A DNA stretch of 64,000 bases, taken from Trinickia symbiotica (GTDB taxonomy: Bacteria > Pseudomonadota > Gammaproteobacteria > Burkholderiales > Burkholderiaceae). The stretch covers positions 36,465 through 100,464 of the forward strand of contig NZ_PTIR01000024.1 of NCBI RefSeq assembly GCF_002934455.1. Reading direction: 5' to 3'. The translations under genes were made by a program, and so were the position numbers. Under the pieces are notes generated by a model. That model did not search any database. It was given only the letters and a program-made list of their open reading frames with translations, and had not been told where the DNA came from. Shown one piece after another: positions 1-12,758 of this stretch; within the stretch, counting starts at the first letter, position 1; every line of letters starts with the position of its first letter.

Positions 1-1065
<1,065 letters not shown>

Positions 1066-1073
1066 AGCCCGCC

Positions 1074-1640
1074 ATGACGATGATTGCCATGACGGATCCA
1101 CGCAACGACGAAAAGAATCTTTGGATCAGCTGGGACGAATACCACCGGCTGATCGAACTGCTTGCGCTCGCCGTGCACGATTCGGGCTGGAAGTTCGACA
1201 AGATCCTTTGCCTCGCGCGCGGCGGCTTGCGTGTCGGCGACCAGCTTTCGCGGATCTACGACCTGCCGCTCGCGATCCTCGCGACGAGTTCTTATCGCGA
1301 AGCTGCCGGCACGTTGCAAGGCGAGCTCGACATCGCCCAGTACATCACGATGACGCGCGGCGAGCTATCGGGCAATGTCTTGCTCGTCGACGATCTCGTC
1401 GATTCGGGCGTCACGCTGGCGCGCGTCCAGCAGCACCTGAAGGAACGATATCCGGCCGTGGAGGCCGTACGCTCCGCGGTGCTTTGGTACAAGGGCTGCT
1501 CGAAGGTGAAGCCCGACTATTTCGTCCAGTTTTTGCCGACCAACCCGTGGATCCATCAGCCATTCGAAGAATGGGACACGGTGCGTCCGCACAATCTCGG
1601 AGCATGGATCAAGCGCGGCATTTCGCAAAGCGCGGGCTGA
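1074..1640 (+). CDS. Purine-type phosphoribosyltransferase
   Basis: This 188-residue type I phosphoribosyltransferase has the PRPP-binding loop LLVDDLVDSGVT and an upstream LARGGLRVGDQLS segment. Members of this group convert hypoxanthine, guanine or xanthine plus PRPP to the nucleotide. The exact base cannot be read from sequence. Three in-frame ATGs lie at 1074, 1080 and 1089; I use the first, but MTDPRND at 1089 is equally plausible. It lies 8 bases after purA, and a strong terminator follows, so the two probably form the end of one purine synthesis and salvage transcript. Confidence 0.88.
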   Translation: MTMIAMTDPRNDEKNLWISWDEYHRLIELLALAVHDSGWKFDKILCLARGGLRVGDQLSRIYDLPLAILATSSYREAAGTLQGELDIAQYITMTRGELSGNVLLVDDLVDSGVTLARVQQHLKERYPAVEAVRSAVLWYKGCSKVKPDYFVQFLPTNPWIHQPFEEWDTVRPHNLGAWIKRGISQSAG

Positions 1641-1687
1641 AGGCACGCTAGTTGCGTATGCAGCTCGGCCACGGCCGAGCCTTATGC

Positions 1688-1715
1688 AAGCGGAGTCGTC
1701 GTACTCCGCTTTTTT
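1688..1715 (+). terminator. Rho-independent terminator after purA-phosphoribosyltransferase
   Basis: A perfect stem pairs AGCGGAGT (1689-1696) with ACTCCGCT (1703-1710) around a six-base loop, followed by a run of T. An extra A-T pair at the base is possible. It ends the purA transcript before kup. Confidence 0.9.
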
Positions 1716-1788
1716 CATGTGCGCTGACGCAAAGCGCGGCTAGAATAGCGCTCGCTCCCGGCTCATCGGCCGCCATTTCCTCCTGTTT

Positions 1789-3681
1789 ATGACAGAAAAC
1801 GGTTACGAGAACCACCGCAAGCACTCTCTGCCTGCCCTCGCGCTGTCCGCGATAGGCGTCGTTTTCGGCGACATCGGCACCAGTCCTCTTTACTCGTTGA
1901 AACAGGCGTTCAGCGAGTCGCATGGGATTCCGCTCACGGAAAGCTCGATTCTGGGCGTGATTTCGCTGCTGTTCTGGGCGATCGTCATCGTCGTTTCGAT
2001 CAAGTACGTTCTGTTCGTGATGCGGGCCGACAACAACGGCGAGGGCGGCGTGCTGGCACTGATGGCTTTGTCGCTGAGGCCGTTTCCGACGAGAGGCAAT
2101 CTTTCCGCCGTCCTGATGATGCTCGGCATTTTTGGCGCTTGCATGTTTTATGGCGACGCCGTCATCACGCCGGCCATTTCCGTGATTTCGGCCGTGGAAG
2201 GACTCGAGATAGCGACGCCGCATCTCTCGCACCTCGTCGTGCCGATCACGATGGTCATTCTCGTGGCGTTGTTCTGGATCCAGCGCCACGGCACATCGAT
2301 TGTCGGCAAGCTGTTCGGCCCGATCATGATCGTCTGGTTCGCGACCCTCGCCGTGCTCGGCGTCGTCCATATCGTGCGCGAGCCGGGCGTGATCGCCGCT
2401 CTGAATCCTTATTACGCGGCTTCGTTCATGTCTCAGCATTTGCTGCAGGCTTATGTCGTGCTCGGGTCGGTCTTTCTCGTGCTGACCGGCGCCGAGGCAC
2501 TCTACGCGGACATGGGCCATTTCGGCGCGAAGCCGATTCGCGTCGCATGGTATTGCCTCGTTATGCCCTCGCTCGTCCTCAACTACTTCGGGCAGGGGGC
2601 ATTGCTCATGCACGACCCGAAGGCGCTCGCGAATCCCTTTTTCCTGTTGGCCCCCGATTGGGCCGTATTGCCGCTCGTCGTGCTCTCGACAGTCGCGACT
2701 GTGATCGCGTCCCAAGCGGTCATTTCGGGCGCTTACTCGCTGACGAGCCAGGCTATCCAGCTCGGCTACGTGCCGCGCATGAAGATCCTTCACACGTCGG
2801 ATCTGGCGATCGGGCAGATCTATGTTCCCGTCGTGAACTGGATGCTGCTGCTCGTCATATTGCTGATCGTCATCGGCTTCAAGAGCTCGGACAACCTCGC
2901 TGCCGCCTATGGCATCGCTGTGACGACGACGATGGTGATCACGACGGTCTTGGCCTGCGTCGTCATGGTCAAGGTCTGGAACTGGAACAAGCTGCTCGTG
3001 GCGCTGATAATCGCGGGATTCATGATCGTCGATGTCGCATTCTTCGGTGCCAACCTGTTGAAGGTCGCCGAAGGCGGCTGGCTGCCGCTCGGCATCGGGG
3101 CGTTACTGTTCTTCCTGTTGATGACGTGGCACAAGGGCCGTTTGCTCGTGAAGGAGCGCACGGCCGCCGACGGTATTCCGCTCGCGCCGTTCCTGCAGGG
3201 ATTGCTCGCGCACCCGCCGCATCGGGTGTCCGGGACTGCGATCTATCTGACTGGCAGCGACGAGCTCGTGCCCGTGAGCCTTCTGCACAACCTCAAGCAC
3301 AACAAGGTGTTGCACGAACGCACGCTGTTCATGACGTTCGTGACGCGCGACATCCCGTACGTTAGAGATGAAGAGCGCGTAACGATGAAGGATCTGAGCG
3401 GCGGGCTATACGTCGTCAAGTCGGCCTATGGTTTCAACGAGACACCGGACGTCAAGGCCGTTCTCGCGGAAATCAGCCACAGCTTCGGCATGACATTCGA
3501 GCTGATGGATACATCGTTTTTTCTGGCTCGCGAAACGGTCGTGCCGACGCAATTGCCCGGCATGTCGGTGCTGCGCGAGCGAGTGTTTGCCTGGATGCAT
3601 CAGAACGCCGCCAAGCCGACCGACTTCTTCCGTATTCCGGCGAATCGCGTCGTCGAGCTCGGTACGAAGATCGAGATCTGA
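1789..3681 (+). CDS. kup: Kup/Trk-type low-affinity potassium uptake protein
   Basis: This 630-residue inner-membrane protein belongs to the KUP/HAK/KT family of proton-coupled potassium importers. The N-terminus carries the family signature [19 protein letters not shown], followed by about twelve hydrophobic segments up to roughly residue 450 and a soluble C-terminal domain ending in [20 protein letters not shown]. Length matches bacterial Kup. The ATG at 1789 is the only sensible start before the first membrane segment. It is isolated: a terminator lies upstream and the convergent tex gene downstream. Confidence 0.96.
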   Translation: MTENGYENHRKHSLPALALSAIGVVFGDIGTSPLYSLKQAFSESHGIPLTESSILGVISLLFWAIVIVVSIKYVLFVMRADNNGEGGVLALMALSLRPFPTRGNLSAVLMMLGIFGACMFYGDAVITPAISVISAVEGLEIATPHLSHLVVPITMVILVALFWIQRHGTSIVGKLFGPIMIVWFATLAVLGVVHIVREPGVIAALNPYYAASFMSQHLLQAYVVLGSVFLVLTGAEALYADMGHFGAKPIRVAWYCLVMPSLVLNYFGQGALLMHDPKALANPFFLLAPDWAVLPLVVLSTVATVIASQAVISGAYSLTSQAIQLGYVPRMKILHTSDLAIGQIYVPVVNWMLLLVILLIVIGFKSSDNLAAAYGIAVTTTMVITTVLACVVMVKVWNWNKLLVALIIAGFMIVDVAFFGANLLKVAEGGWLPLGIGALLFFLLMTWHKGRLLVKERTAADGIPLAPFLQGLLAHPPHRVSGTAIYLTGSDELVPVSLLHNLKHNKVLHERTLFMTFVTRDIPYVRDEERVTMKDLSGGLYVVKSAYGFNETPDVKAVLAEISHSFGMTFELMDTSFFLARETVVPTQLPGMSVLRERVFAWMHQNAAKPTDFFRIPANRVVELGTKIEI

Positions 3682-3744
3682 CCGGTCGGTCGTTGCAGCG
3701 CGGCGCCGCCTCGCCGCCTCATTTTGGCAGCCGAGACCTGGTGG

Positions 3745-3776
3745 TAACAAACAAGCCCGTGTAACCGACACGGGCT
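3745..3776 (-). terminator. Terminator of tex (minus strand)
   Basis: The stem AGCCCGTGT (3754-3762) pairs with ACACGGGCT (3768-3776) around AACCG. Read on the minus strand it is followed by a T-rich stretch (TTGTTTGTT), so it fits tex. On the plus strand there is no T-run, so it probably does little for kup. Confidence 0.75.
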
Positions 3777-3831
3777 CCCTGCAAGCCATCGAAGCCGGCT
3801 CAGGGCGCCGGCTTGACCAGGAACACCTTGC

Positions 3832-6165
3832 TCAACGTTGCTTGAGCTTGGCGAACGCCGCAGCCATCGCGCTCGCAGGTTCCGCCTCACGCTGACGTTG
3901 ACCCCGCATGCCGCCGCCAGTGCGGCCGGCCCCGCGATCGCCGGCTTCCCCACCGCCGCTACGCGCGGTGGGCGCGGCGTCATCGGAGAGCCGCATCGTC
4001 AGTGCGATGCGCTGGCGCTTCACATCGACTTCGAGCACCTTCACCTTCACGACCTGGCCCGCTTTGACGACTTCGTGCGGATCCTTGACGAATTTTGTCG
4101 ACATCGCCGACACGTGCACGAGGCCGTCCTGATGAACGCCGATATCGACGAACGCGCCGAATGCCGCGACGTTTGTCACGACGCCTTCGAGCACCATGCC
4201 GGGCGCCAGATCGGAAATCTTTTCGACGCCTTCGCGGAAGGTCGCCGTCTTGAATTCGGGGCGCGGATCGCGGCCCGGCTTTTCGAGCTCGGAGAGGATG
4301 TCGCGCACGGTCGGCAAGCCGAAGCGCTCGTCGACGAACTCGGAAGGCGAGAGGCCGGCGAGCGCTTCGCGACTGCCGAGCACTTCGCCGACGCTCTTGC
4401 GAATCTTCGCGAGCATGCGCTCGACGACGGGATACGCTTCGGGGTGAACCGACGAACGGTCTAGCGGGTTTTCACCGCCGTTGATGCGCAGAAAGCCCGC
4501 TGCCTGCTCGAACGTCTTGTCGCCGAGGCGCGGCACTTTGCGCAGGTGTTCGCGTGACGGGAAAGGGCCATTCGCATCGCGGTAATCGACGATGTTGCGG
4601 GCGAGCGTGCCGTTCAATCCCGACACGCGGGCGAGCAGGGCGACCGATGCGGTGTTGGCATCGACGCCGACCGCATTCACGCAATCCTCGACGACGGCGT
4701 CGAGCGTCCGAGCGAGCTCGCGCTGGTTGACATCGTGCTGATATTGGCCGACGCCGATCGCTTTCGGCTCGATCTTGACGAGCTCCGCAAGCGGATCCTG
4801 CAGCCGGCGCGCGATCGAGACGGCGCCGCGCAACGACACGTCGAGATCGGGAAACTCTTTTGCCGCGAGCTCCGAAGCCGAGTAGACGGATGCACCGGCC
4901 TCCGAGACGACGATCTTCTGGAGCTTGAGCTCGGGATGACGCGCGATGAGCTCGGCGGCGAGCTTGTCCGTTTCGCGCGAGGCCGTCCCGTTGCCGATGC
5001 TGATCAGTTCGGCCTGCGTCTGACTCGCGAGACGGGCGAGCCTCGCGATCGAGCCGTCCCAGTCGCGGCGCGGCTCGTGCGGATAGATGGTATCGGTGGC
5101 CAGCAGCTTGCCGGTGCGATCGACGACGGCGACCTTCACACCCGTGCGCAACCCGGGATCCAGACCGATCACGGCCTTCGGGCCGGCCGGCGCGGCGAGC
5201 AGCAAGTCCTTCAGGTTGCGGGCGAAAACGCGGATCGCCTCGTGCTCGGCGCTCTCGCGCAGCTGCGTCAGCAGCTCGTTCTCGAGATGCGGCTGCACTT
5301 TGACGCGCCAGCACCAGCGGCAGACGTCGCCGAGCCACTTGTCGGCGGGACGGTTCTGGTTCGAAATCCCGACGTGGCGCGCGATCATCGCTTCGCACGG
5401 ATGCGGCACCTCTACGTCGAGCTCTGCGCCAAGTCCGAGCTTGATCATCAGCACGCCCGCGTTGCGGCCTCGAAAGAGCGCGAGCGCACGGTGCGAAGGA
5501 ACCGTCTTCAGCGTTTCCGCGTAGTCGTAGTAGTCGCGGAATTTCTCGCCTTCTTCGTTCTCCTTGCCTTCCACGACGGTAGAGGAGACGATGCCGCGCT
5601 CGGACAGGTACTCGCGCAGCTTGCCAAGCAGTTCGGCCGTCTCCCCGAATTGCTCCGAGAGAATGTCGCGCGCGCCATCGAGCGCGGCTTTGACGTCGGC
5701 CACGCCTTTTTCGGCGTCGACGTACCGTGCGGCCTCGGTTTGCGGATCGAGCCGAGGGTCGGCAAGGAGCGCCTGCGCAAGGGGCTCGAGGCCCGCCTCT
5801 CGAGCGATCTGCGCGCGCGTGCGGCGCTTAGGCTTGTACGGGAGGTAGAGGTCTTCGAGGACCTGCTTGCTATCGGCGGCGTCGATGGCGGCGCGCAGTT
5901 CATCGGTGAGCTTGCCTTGCTCTTCGATGCTGGCAAGAATCGTGGCCCGCCGCTCTTCCATTTCGCGCAGGTAGAGCAGCCGTTCTTCGAGCTGACGCAA
6001 TTGCGTGTCGTCGAGATTGCCGGTGACTTCCTTGCGGTATCGCGCGATGAACGGAACGGTCGCGCCTTCGTCGAGAAGTTGCACAGCCGCTGCGACCTGG
6101 CGCGGCTCCACGGTCAATTCGGCGGCGATGCGCCGTACGATCTTCAGTGCTACGTTGTCCGTCAT
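3832..6165 (-). CDS. tex: Tex, S1-domain transcription accessory protein
   Basis: This 777-residue cytosolic nucleic-acid-binding protein is of the Tex/YhgF type. In order it shows the Tex N-terminal helical region ([34 protein letters not shown]), a YqgF-like RNase H fold ([18 protein letters not shown]), helix-hairpin-helix repeats and an S1 RNA-binding domain at about 655-726 ([19 protein letters not shown] type). A glycine/arginine-rich tail follows. The start at [10 protein letters not shown] is chosen for family fit; an in-frame ATG 15 bases upstream (6180) is possible. Further upstream extension reads into non-conserved sequence. It is convergent with kup. Confidence 0.94.
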   Translation of the reverse strand: MTDNVALKIVRRIAAELTVEPRQVAAAVQLLDEGATVPFIARYRKEVTGNLDDTQLRQLEERLLYLREMEERRATILASIEEQGKLTDELRAAIDAADSKQVLEDLYLPYKPKRRTRAQIAREAGLEPLAQALLADPRLDPQTEAARYVDAEKGVADVKAALDGARDILSEQFGETAELLGKLREYLSERGIVSSTVVEGKENEEGEKFRDYYDYAETLKTVPSHRALALFRGRNAGVLMIKLGLGAELDVEVPHPCEAMIARHVGISNQNRPADKWLGDVCRWCWRVKVQPHLENELLTQLRESAEHEAIRVFARNLKDLLLAAPAGPKAVIGLDPGLRTGVKVAVVDRTGKLLATDTIYPHEPRRDWDGSIARLARLASQTQAELISIGNGTASRETDKLAAELIARHPELKLQKIVVSEAGASVYSASELAAKEFPDLDVSLRGAVSIARRLQDPLAELVKIEPKAIGVGQYQHDVNQRELARTLDAVVEDCVNAVGVDANTASVALLARVSGLNGTLARNIVDYRDANGPFPSREHLRKVPRLGDKTFEQAAGFLRINGGENPLDRSSVHPEAYPVVERMLAKIRKSVGEVLGSREALAGLSPSEFVDERFGLPTVRDILSELEKPGRDPRPEFKTATFREGVEKISDLAPGMVLEGVVTNVAAFGAFVDIGVHQDGLVHVSAMSTKFVKDPHEVVKAGQVVKVKVLEVDVKRQRIALTMRLSDDAAPTARSGGGEAGDRGAGRTGGGMRGQRQREAEPASAMAAAFAKLKQR

Positions 6166-6329
6166 AGAGAAAGAGGGCATCTCACTGCGAGGCTTCGCAC
6201 CTGGACCCAAGCCGCGGGGCGACTCGGACGCGCGGCGCGGGCCGGTTGCTGAAGCGGCGCATTTTGCCACAAATGGGCGGGCGGTCCAGGCCGGGTGTTA
6301 GAATTTCGGCCATGTTCCGATGCCCCCCA

Positions 6330-7145
6330 ATGACGTTGCAAATCTCCCGTTTTCCCGCCTACTTGCGCGCCGCGATGCTCGGCGCCGCTTTCGTTGCGGC
6401 ACCGCTTGCGGCGTCTGCACAAACAATGCCCGCGGCCGGCGGCGCAAACGGGCCGCACGATGCCTCGAAGCCTGCCGATGACATGCGAGCGGCGAGCGCC
6501 GCCACGTCCGCGAGCGACTTCGATGCGCGCCAAAAAGTGCTCGATACTCATGGCGCGCAGAATCAGTACGAATACGGTGTCGCCGTTCACAACTGCTATG
6601 ACCGGTTTTTCGTGAACGCTTGCATCGGCCGCGCTCGCGACAAGATGCGCGAAACGCAGGCGCGGATTCATGCCGAGCAGCTTCAGCTCGACGACGAGCG
6701 GCGCGCGGCGCACGCGCAGGCGCGCGACGAGCGCGAGGCGCTCAAGGCGGCAAGCGATGCGGCGGAGGCGTCGCAGCGTGCCGCGACCGATGCGCGCAAT
6801 GCCGAGTCGTATGCCGAAAAGCAACGCCAGCACGAGCTCGACGTCGCCAGGCGCAATGCCGAAGCGCCGCAGCGCGCGGCCAATCAGGCGGCGTATGATC
6901 AGAAACAGTCCGATTATCAGCGCAAGCTCGAGCAGGCTCGGCAGCAGGCGGCGCAAGATGCTAAGGAGCGCGCCGAGCGGGCGCGGCGATTCGCCGAGAA
7001 GCAGGCCGACGCCGCTCAGCACAAGGCCGATGTCGAAGCTCGACAGAAGCAGGCGGAGCAGAAGGCGCAGGAAAAGCAGCAAGAGCAGTTGCAGCAGCAG
7101 GAGCAGCAGAAATCGTTGCGCAAGGAGCAGCAGGAGGCCGACTGA
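6330..7145 (+). CDS. Exported coiled-coil protein of unknown function
   Basis: This 271-residue protein has a signal peptide (about residues 1-30, ending LAASAQ) and a short region with two cysteines (VHNCYDRFFVNACIGRARDKMRE). A very long alanine, glutamate, glutamine and arginine-rich segment follows to the end. It is predicted to be a continuous charged coiled coil and ends in a glutamine-rich tail. I do not recognise a defined family. The composition suggests a periplasmic or envelope-associated rod. No good ribosome site separates ATG 6312 from ATG 6330; 6330 gives a normal signal peptide. Confidence 0.72.
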   Translation: MTLQISRFPAYLRAAMLGAAFVAAPLAASAQTMPAAGGANGPHDASKPADDMRAASAATSASDFDARQKVLDTHGAQNQYEYGVAVHNCYDRFFVNACIGRARDKMRETQARIHAEQLQLDDERRAAHAQARDEREALKAASDAAEASQRAATDARNAESYAEKQRQHELDVARRNAEAPQRAANQAAYDQKQSDYQRKLEQARQQAAQDAKERAERARRFAEKQADAAQHKADVEARQKQAEQKAQEKQQEQLQQQEQQKSLRKEQQEAD

Positions 7146-7227
7146 CGCGACGATTTTCTGCTTCACGGCAACTTCAGGCGGGTGCTGCCGGGGGGCAGCG
7201 CGCAGCCTGTCGAACGAGGAGGCGACT

Positions 7228-7443
7228 ATGCGCGACCATCAAGCGATCCATCCCGATGCTCTGCGCGACCGCATCGTGCAGTTGCAGTCGGAGCATAGCG
7301 AACTCGATCGCATGATCGACAAATTGTCGGACTCTTCGGAAATCAGCGACTTCGAGCTGAGACGCTTGAAAAAGCGCAAGCTCAAGGTCAAGGACAACAT
7401 CACGTTGCTGCAATTGCAGCTCGAACCGGACAAGCACGCGTGA
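7228..7443 (+). CDS. YdcH-like DUF465 small protein
   Basis: This 71-residue protein begins MRDHQAIHPDALRDRI and carries the short helical hairpin of the YdcH/DUF465 family (LQSEHSELDRMIDKLSDS, then LRRLKKRKLKVKDNI). Function is unknown; members are small cytosolic coiled-coil proteins. A very good ribosome site, AGGAGG at 7217-7222, sits five bases before the ATG and fixes the start. It lies between the coiled-coil protein gene and the helicase gene on the same strand. Confidence 0.85.
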   Translation: MRDHQAIHPDALRDRIVQLQSEHSELDRMIDKLSDSSEISDFELRRLKKRKLKVKDNITLLQLQLEPDKHA

Positions 7444-7501
7444 CCAGGCCCTGAGCCGGTGCAGCGGCTCGGCGCCGGTCGTTCCTTAGGAGCCGCTTGC
7501 C

Positions 7502-9778
7502 TTGGATTCACCGCGGGACGATTCTCCCAACGAACCGCGCGGGATGACGCGAGAGACGCGTTCGCCCGCCGCGCTGAGTGCGAAACGGAGCGCGGAGCTC
7601 GACGCGATTTTCGCGGCCGATGGGCTGCTTGCGCGCGCGATCGACGGTTATCGGCCGCGCGCTTCGCAAATCGAAATGGCGCGTGCGGTGGCCGCGACGA
7701 TGGATGCGTCGGGCCGCGCGCTGCCGGAGCCGGCGATGTTCGAGGCGCAGCGGCGCCCCGCGCGGCGACTCCGGACGAACGGCGACGCCGCCGCCGGCTC
7801 CGAAGCGGACCGCGATGGCCACGAGCGCGCTGAGGAAAGCGACAGCAGCGCTGGCGAGAACACGCTGATCGTCGAGGCGGGGACGGGAACCGGGAAGACA
7901 TTTGCCTACCTCGTGCCGGCCATGCTCTGGGGAGGCAAGGTCATCGTTTCCACGGGCACCAAGCACTTGCAGGATCAGTTGTTCCAGCGCGACATTCCGA
8001 CCGTCCGCGATGCATTGGCGGTGCCGGTCAGTGTGGCGATGTTGAAGGGCCGCGCCAATTATCTCTGTCACTATTACCTGCAGCGGACGGCCGATAGCGG
8101 CCGTTTGCCGTCGCGGCAGGACACGGTTCATCTGCAGGAGATCGTTCGCTTCGCGAAGATCACGCGCACGGGCGACAAGGCGGAGCTGGCGAGCGTGCCC
8201 GAGACCTCGCCGGTATGGCCGATGGTGACTTCGACGCGCGACAACTGCCTCGGTCAGGAGTGCCCGAACCACAAGGACTGCTTCGTCATGCTGGCGCGCC
8301 GCGAGGCGCAGCAAGCCGATATCGTCGTGGTCAACCATCACCTTTTCTTCGCCGACATCATGTTGCGCGATACAGGGATGGCCGAGCTGCTGCCGACGGC
8401 GAACACGATCATCTTCGACGAAGCGCACCAGCTCCCGGAGACGGCCACGCTCTTCTTCGGCGAGACCCTCTCCACGTCACAATTGCTCGAGCTCGCGCGC
8501 GACACGGTTGCCGAAGGACTCGTGCATGCGCGCGACGCGGCCGAATGGGTCAAGCTCGGCGCCGCGCTCGAGCGCGCGGCGCGCGAGGTGCGGCTGGCAT
8601 TCAAGGACGATTCGCTGCGGCTGTCGGCGGCGCAATTGCCGGACGATCATGAGGTTTTCAGCGCGCTCGATGCGCTGGAGGCCGCGCTCGACGCGCTGGC
8701 GAGCGCGCTAGCGAGCCAGGCCGAACGCGCCGAGTCGCTCGGTGCCTGCTTGCGGCGAGCGCGAGAGCTGCAAAGTCAGCTCGCGCGCTGGACAGCGCTG
8801 CCCGTGCAATCGGGGCCCGGGGAGGCTCGGACCGTCGTGCAAGCGGCGGCTGCCGCTGGCTCGGCAACGGTCGGCGAGGTCGGCGATCGGGAGGCGCGAG
8901 CCAATACGGACGAATCGATCCGCTGGATCGAGGTGTTCGCGCACACCGTGCAGCTGCACGAAACACCACTATCGGTCGCGCCGATTTTCGCCAAACAGCG
9001 CGCCGGCGTGCCGCGCGCGTGGATCTTCACGTCGGCGACGCTGTCGGTGCGCGGCGATTTCACGCATTACGCCGCTCAGATGGGGCTCGACGCGCGCCGC
9101 TCGATGACGCTGCCGAGCCCGTTCGATTACGGTACGCAAGGCTTGCTCTACGTGCCGCGCAATCTGCCGCAGCCGTCTTCGCCGGCATTCACCGATGCCG
9201 TCTTCAATGCGGCGCTGCCCGCGATCGAAGCGGCCGGAGGGGGGGTGTTCGTGTTGTGTACGACGTTGCGCGCGGTCGATCGCATCGCGGCAAAGCTTCG
9301 CGACGTCATCGAGGCGCGTGGATGGGATAAGCCGTTGCTCACGCAAGGCGACGCGAGCCGCACGGAGCTGCTCGACCGGTTTCGCGCATACGGCAACGCG
9401 ATCCTCGTCGGGAGTCAGAGCTTCTGGGAAGGCGTCGATGTACGCGGCGACGCGCTGTCACTCGTGGTCATCGACAAGCTGCCGTTCGCGCCGCCCGACG
9501 ATCCGGTGCTCGCCGCGCGCCTCGACGTGCTGGCGAAAAAAGGCTTGAGCCCCTTCGCCGTGCATCAGGTCCCGCAAGCGGTCATCACGCTGAAGCAGGG
9601 GGCCGGGCGACTCATTCGGGCGGAGACGGATCGCGGGGTGCTGATGATCTGCGATACGCGTCTCGTCGATAAGCCTTACGGCCGGCGGATCTGGCAAAGC
9701 CTGCCGCCGTTCAAGCGTACGCGCGAGATCGAGGTCGTGCGCGAGTTTTTCGAGGCCTCTTGGAACGAGGCCTCATAG
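7502..9778 (+). CDS. DinG/YoaA-family ATP-dependent DNA helicase
   Basis: This superfamily 2, XPD-like iron-sulfur helicase of 758 residues has a Q-motif-like YRPRASQIEMA (50-60), Walker A EAGTGTGKT (125-133) and DEAH (306-309). Cysteines 189, 249, 254 and 260 match the spacing of a 4Fe-4S cluster. Such helicases unwind forked DNA, R-loops and G-quadruplexes during repair. The start is TTG at 7502, preceded by TTAGGAG at good spacing; ATG 7544 is the alternative and lacks a ribosome site. Residues 85-118 are a poorly conserved, low-complexity insertion before Walker A. The last codons repeat (EASWNEAS) because of a DNA tandem repeat. Confidence 0.93.
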   Translation: MDSPRDDSPNEPRGMTRETRSPAALSAKRSAELDAIFAADGLLARAIDGYRPRASQIEMARAVAATMDASGRALPEPAMFEAQRRPARRLRTNGDAAAGSEADRDGHERAEESDSSAGENTLIVEAGTGTGKTFAYLVPAMLWGGKVIVSTGTKHLQDQLFQRDIPTVRDALAVPVSVAMLKGRANYLCHYYLQRTADSGRLPSRQDTVHLQEIVRFAKITRTGDKAELASVPETSPVWPMVTSTRDNCLGQECPNHKDCFVMLARREAQQADIVVVNHHLFFADIMLRDTGMAELLPTANTIIFDEAHQLPETATLFFGETLSTSQLLELARDTVAEGLVHARDAAEWVKLGAALERAAREVRLAFKDDSLRLSAAQLPDDHEVFSALDALEAALDALASALASQAERAESLGACLRRARELQSQLARWTALPVQSGPGEARTVVQAAAAAGSATVGEVGDREARANTDESIRWIEVFAHTVQLHETPLSVAPIFAKQRAGVPRAWIFTSATLSVRGDFTHYAAQMGLDARRSMTLPSPFDYGTQGLLYVPRNLPQPSSPAFTDAVFNAALPAIEAAGGGVFVLCTTLRAVDRIAAKLRDVIEARGWDKPLLTQGDASRTELLDRFRAYGNAILVGSQSFWEGVDVRGDALSLVVIDKLPFAPPDDPVLAARLDVLAKKGLSPFAVHQVPQAVITLKQGAGRLIRAETDRGVLMICDTRLVDKPYGRRIWQSLPPFKRTREIEVVREFFEASWNEAS

Positions 9779-9795
9779 AACGAGGCCTTTTAGAA
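9751..9795. repeat. Three tandem 15-bp repeats across two convergent gene ends
   Basis: Three adjacent 15-mers of the form CGAGGCCTNNTNGAA occupy 9751-9765, 9766-9780 and 9781-9795. The helicase stop (9776-9778) lies in copy 2 and the bamD stop (9790-9792) in copy 3, so the repeat shapes both C-termini. Confidence 0.9.
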
Positions 9796-10650
9796 GATCC
9801 ACCACGACTTCTTCTTCGCGCCTGTTCGCGGATGGCCCGTCACATAAGGGCTGTCCGGGAACGTGGCAGCGAGAACACGACGCGTATCGTTGGCGAGTTG
9901 CGGCTCGTCGAGCTTCGTGTACGAGAGAATCATCAGATGCAGCGCATCTTCGATCGCGGGCGCGTTCTTGTATTCCTTGATCGCGAGCTGCGCGCGGTTG
10001 ATCGATGCGACATAGGCGCCGCGGCGATAGTAGTAGTCGGCCGCGTGCACTTCATACGACGCCAGCGCGTTCACGATGTAGCGCATGCGCGCGGCCGCAT
10101 CGGGCGCGTATTTGCTGTCGGGGTACTTATCGACCACGACCTTGAACGCGTCATACGACTCGCGCAGCGCCTTCGGATCGCGCTCGCTCATGTCCTGACC
10201 CGAGAAGCGCCCGAACAGCCCCAGGTCGTCGTTGAAGTGAATCATCCCTTTGAGGTAGTACGCATAGGCGATATCGGGATGATCGGGGTGCAGCTTGATG
10301 AAACGGTCGATGGCCTGATTGGCGGCGTCCGTCTCGCCATCCTTCCAGTTGCAGTACGCGACATTGATTTGGGCTTGCTGGGCGAAATGACCGAACGGAT
10401 CGCGCCCTTGCAGCGATTCGAAGTACTTGGCGCACTTGCCCCAGTCGCCACCCGAGAGCGCGTCCTGAGCCTCCGAGTATAATTTCTGGTTCGACCAGAC
10501 CGCTGTCTCGTCGGTCTTTTGCGGCAGGCCATGGCAGCCGGTTACGACGAGCGCGGCGGCAACGAGCCCGAGGCTCGCCGCGGGCCGGATCGCGCGCTTC
10601 GCTGCACGGACGAGTACCGGGGCGGCCGCGCGAAAAGCCGATCGCGTCAT
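9790..10650 (-). CDS. bamD: Outer-membrane assembly lipoprotein BamD
   Basis: BamD is the essential lipoprotein of the BAM complex that inserts beta-barrel proteins into the outer membrane. The 286-residue protein has a basic N-terminus, a hydrophobic segment and a lipobox LVVTGC with the lipidated cysteine at 39. Tetratricopeptide-like repeats follow (WGKCAKYFESLQGRDPFG, AIDRFIKLHPDHPDIAYAYY, AFKVVVDKYPDSKYAPDA). The start at MTRSAFRAAA is chosen for a sensible signal peptide; ATG 10671 upstream is possible. It is divergent from rluD across 68 bases, an arrangement seen in related bacteria. Confidence 0.95.
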   Translation of the reverse strand: MTRSAFRAAAPVLVRAAKRAIRPAASLGLVAAALVVTGCHGLPQKTDETAVWSNQKLYSEAQDALSGGDWGKCAKYFESLQGRDPFGHFAQQAQINVAYCNWKDGETDAANQAIDRFIKLHPDHPDIAYAYYLKGMIHFNDDLGLFGRFSGQDMSERDPKALRESYDAFKVVVDKYPDSKYAPDAAARMRYIVNALASYEVHAADYYYRRGAYVASINRAQLAIKEYKNAPAIEDALHLMILSYTKLDEPQLANDTRRVLAATFPDSPYVTGHPRTGAKKKSWWIF

Positions 10651-10718
10651 GATGTTCGAGGCTTGCCGCATTTCCCCATGCTTCCTAGCTATCAGTCTCA
10701 CTCAGTGACCCAGTTTCA

Positions 10719-11927
<1,209 letters not shown>

Positions 11928-11936
11928 GACCGTGAC

Positions 11937-12758
11937 ATGAATTGCCCCCCGCTGACCATGCATGACTGCCTGCAACCGGGATGGCGCGTGTCGTCCCGAG
12001 TGCGGGCGCTAGTCACCACGCGCTCGGGCGGTGTGAGCCTGCCGCCGTACGGGCGGATCGTCGATGGCGCCCAAGCGCCTGGCGGCTTGAACCTCGGGCT
12101 GCGCACGGACGACGAGCCCTCTCATGTCGAGGAGAACCGTGCTCGTCTTCGCGCGCTGGTGGGCGTGCAGCCTGCATGGCTCCATCAAGTTCATGGCGAC
12201 ACGGTCGTGCGCGCCGACGCAGTGCTCGATGCGGGCGGCTCGCCGCATGCCGACGCGAGCATGACCGATAGGCCCGGGGCCGCCTGCGTGGTCATGGTGG
12301 CCGACTGTATGCCGGTCCTGCTTGCCGACGAGGCAGGGCGAGCCGTGGGTGCCGCGCATGCGGGCTGGCGTGGGCTCGTGGCCGGCATCGTCGAAAAAAC
12401 GGCGCGACAAGTGGCGGCACTCGCGGGCGCGCAGACGCAAACGCTGCATGCGTATCTGGGGCCCGCGATCGGTCCGCGTGCTTTCGAAGTCGGTGACGAT
12501 GTTCGCGACGCATTCATGGCCGCAGCCGAGGGCGCCGAGCGCGCACCGACGTCGGACGCGTTCGCGCCGCGCGGGCAAACGCAAGGCAAGTATTTGGCCG
12601 ATCTCTATGCGCTCGCCCGGTTGCGCCTGGCGCGGCATGGCATCGTGCAGGTGACGGGCGGCGATGCATGCACGGTCACGCAAGCCGATCGCTTCTACTC
12701 GTATCGACGCGATCGCGTGACAGGGCGAATGGCCGCGCTGATCTGGCTCGATCAATGA
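11937..12758 (+). CDS. pgeF: PgeF/YfiH-type purine nucleoside hydrolase or polyphenol oxidase family
   Basis: This 273-residue protein is of the YfiH/LACC1 family, once called multicopper polyphenol oxidase. Members act on purine nucleosides or edit peptidoglycan precursors. The family's zinc-binding and catalytic residues are visible: H83 in WLHQVHG, C124 in VADCMPVLL and H141 in HAGWRG. The C-terminal FYSYRRD...TGRMAALIWL is also typical. It lies directly after rluD, the same pairing found in many proteobacteria. Confidence 0.92.
   Translation: MNCPPLTMHDCLQPGWRVSSRVRALVTTRSGGVSLPPYGRIVDGAQAPGGLNLGLRTDDEPSHVEENRARLRALVGVQPAWLHQVHGDTVVRADAVLDAGGSPHADASMTDRPGAACVVMVADCMPVLLADEAGRAVGAAHAGWRGLVAGIVEKTARQVAALAGAQTQTLHAYLGPAIGPRAFEVGDDVRDAFMAAAEGAERAPTSDAFAPRGQTQGKYLADLYALARLRLARHGIVQVTGGDACTVTQADRFYSYRRDRVTGRMAALIWLDQ

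Noticed and set aside
1648..2793. Long minus-strand open frame opposite kup
   Set aside because: It is antisense to a clearly conserved transporter gene and has His/Arg/Asp-rich composition typical of antisense frames in high-G+C DNA.
4735..6252. Long plus-strand open frame opposite tex
   Set aside because: It is fully antisense to tex, with no recognisable domain and no ribosome site.
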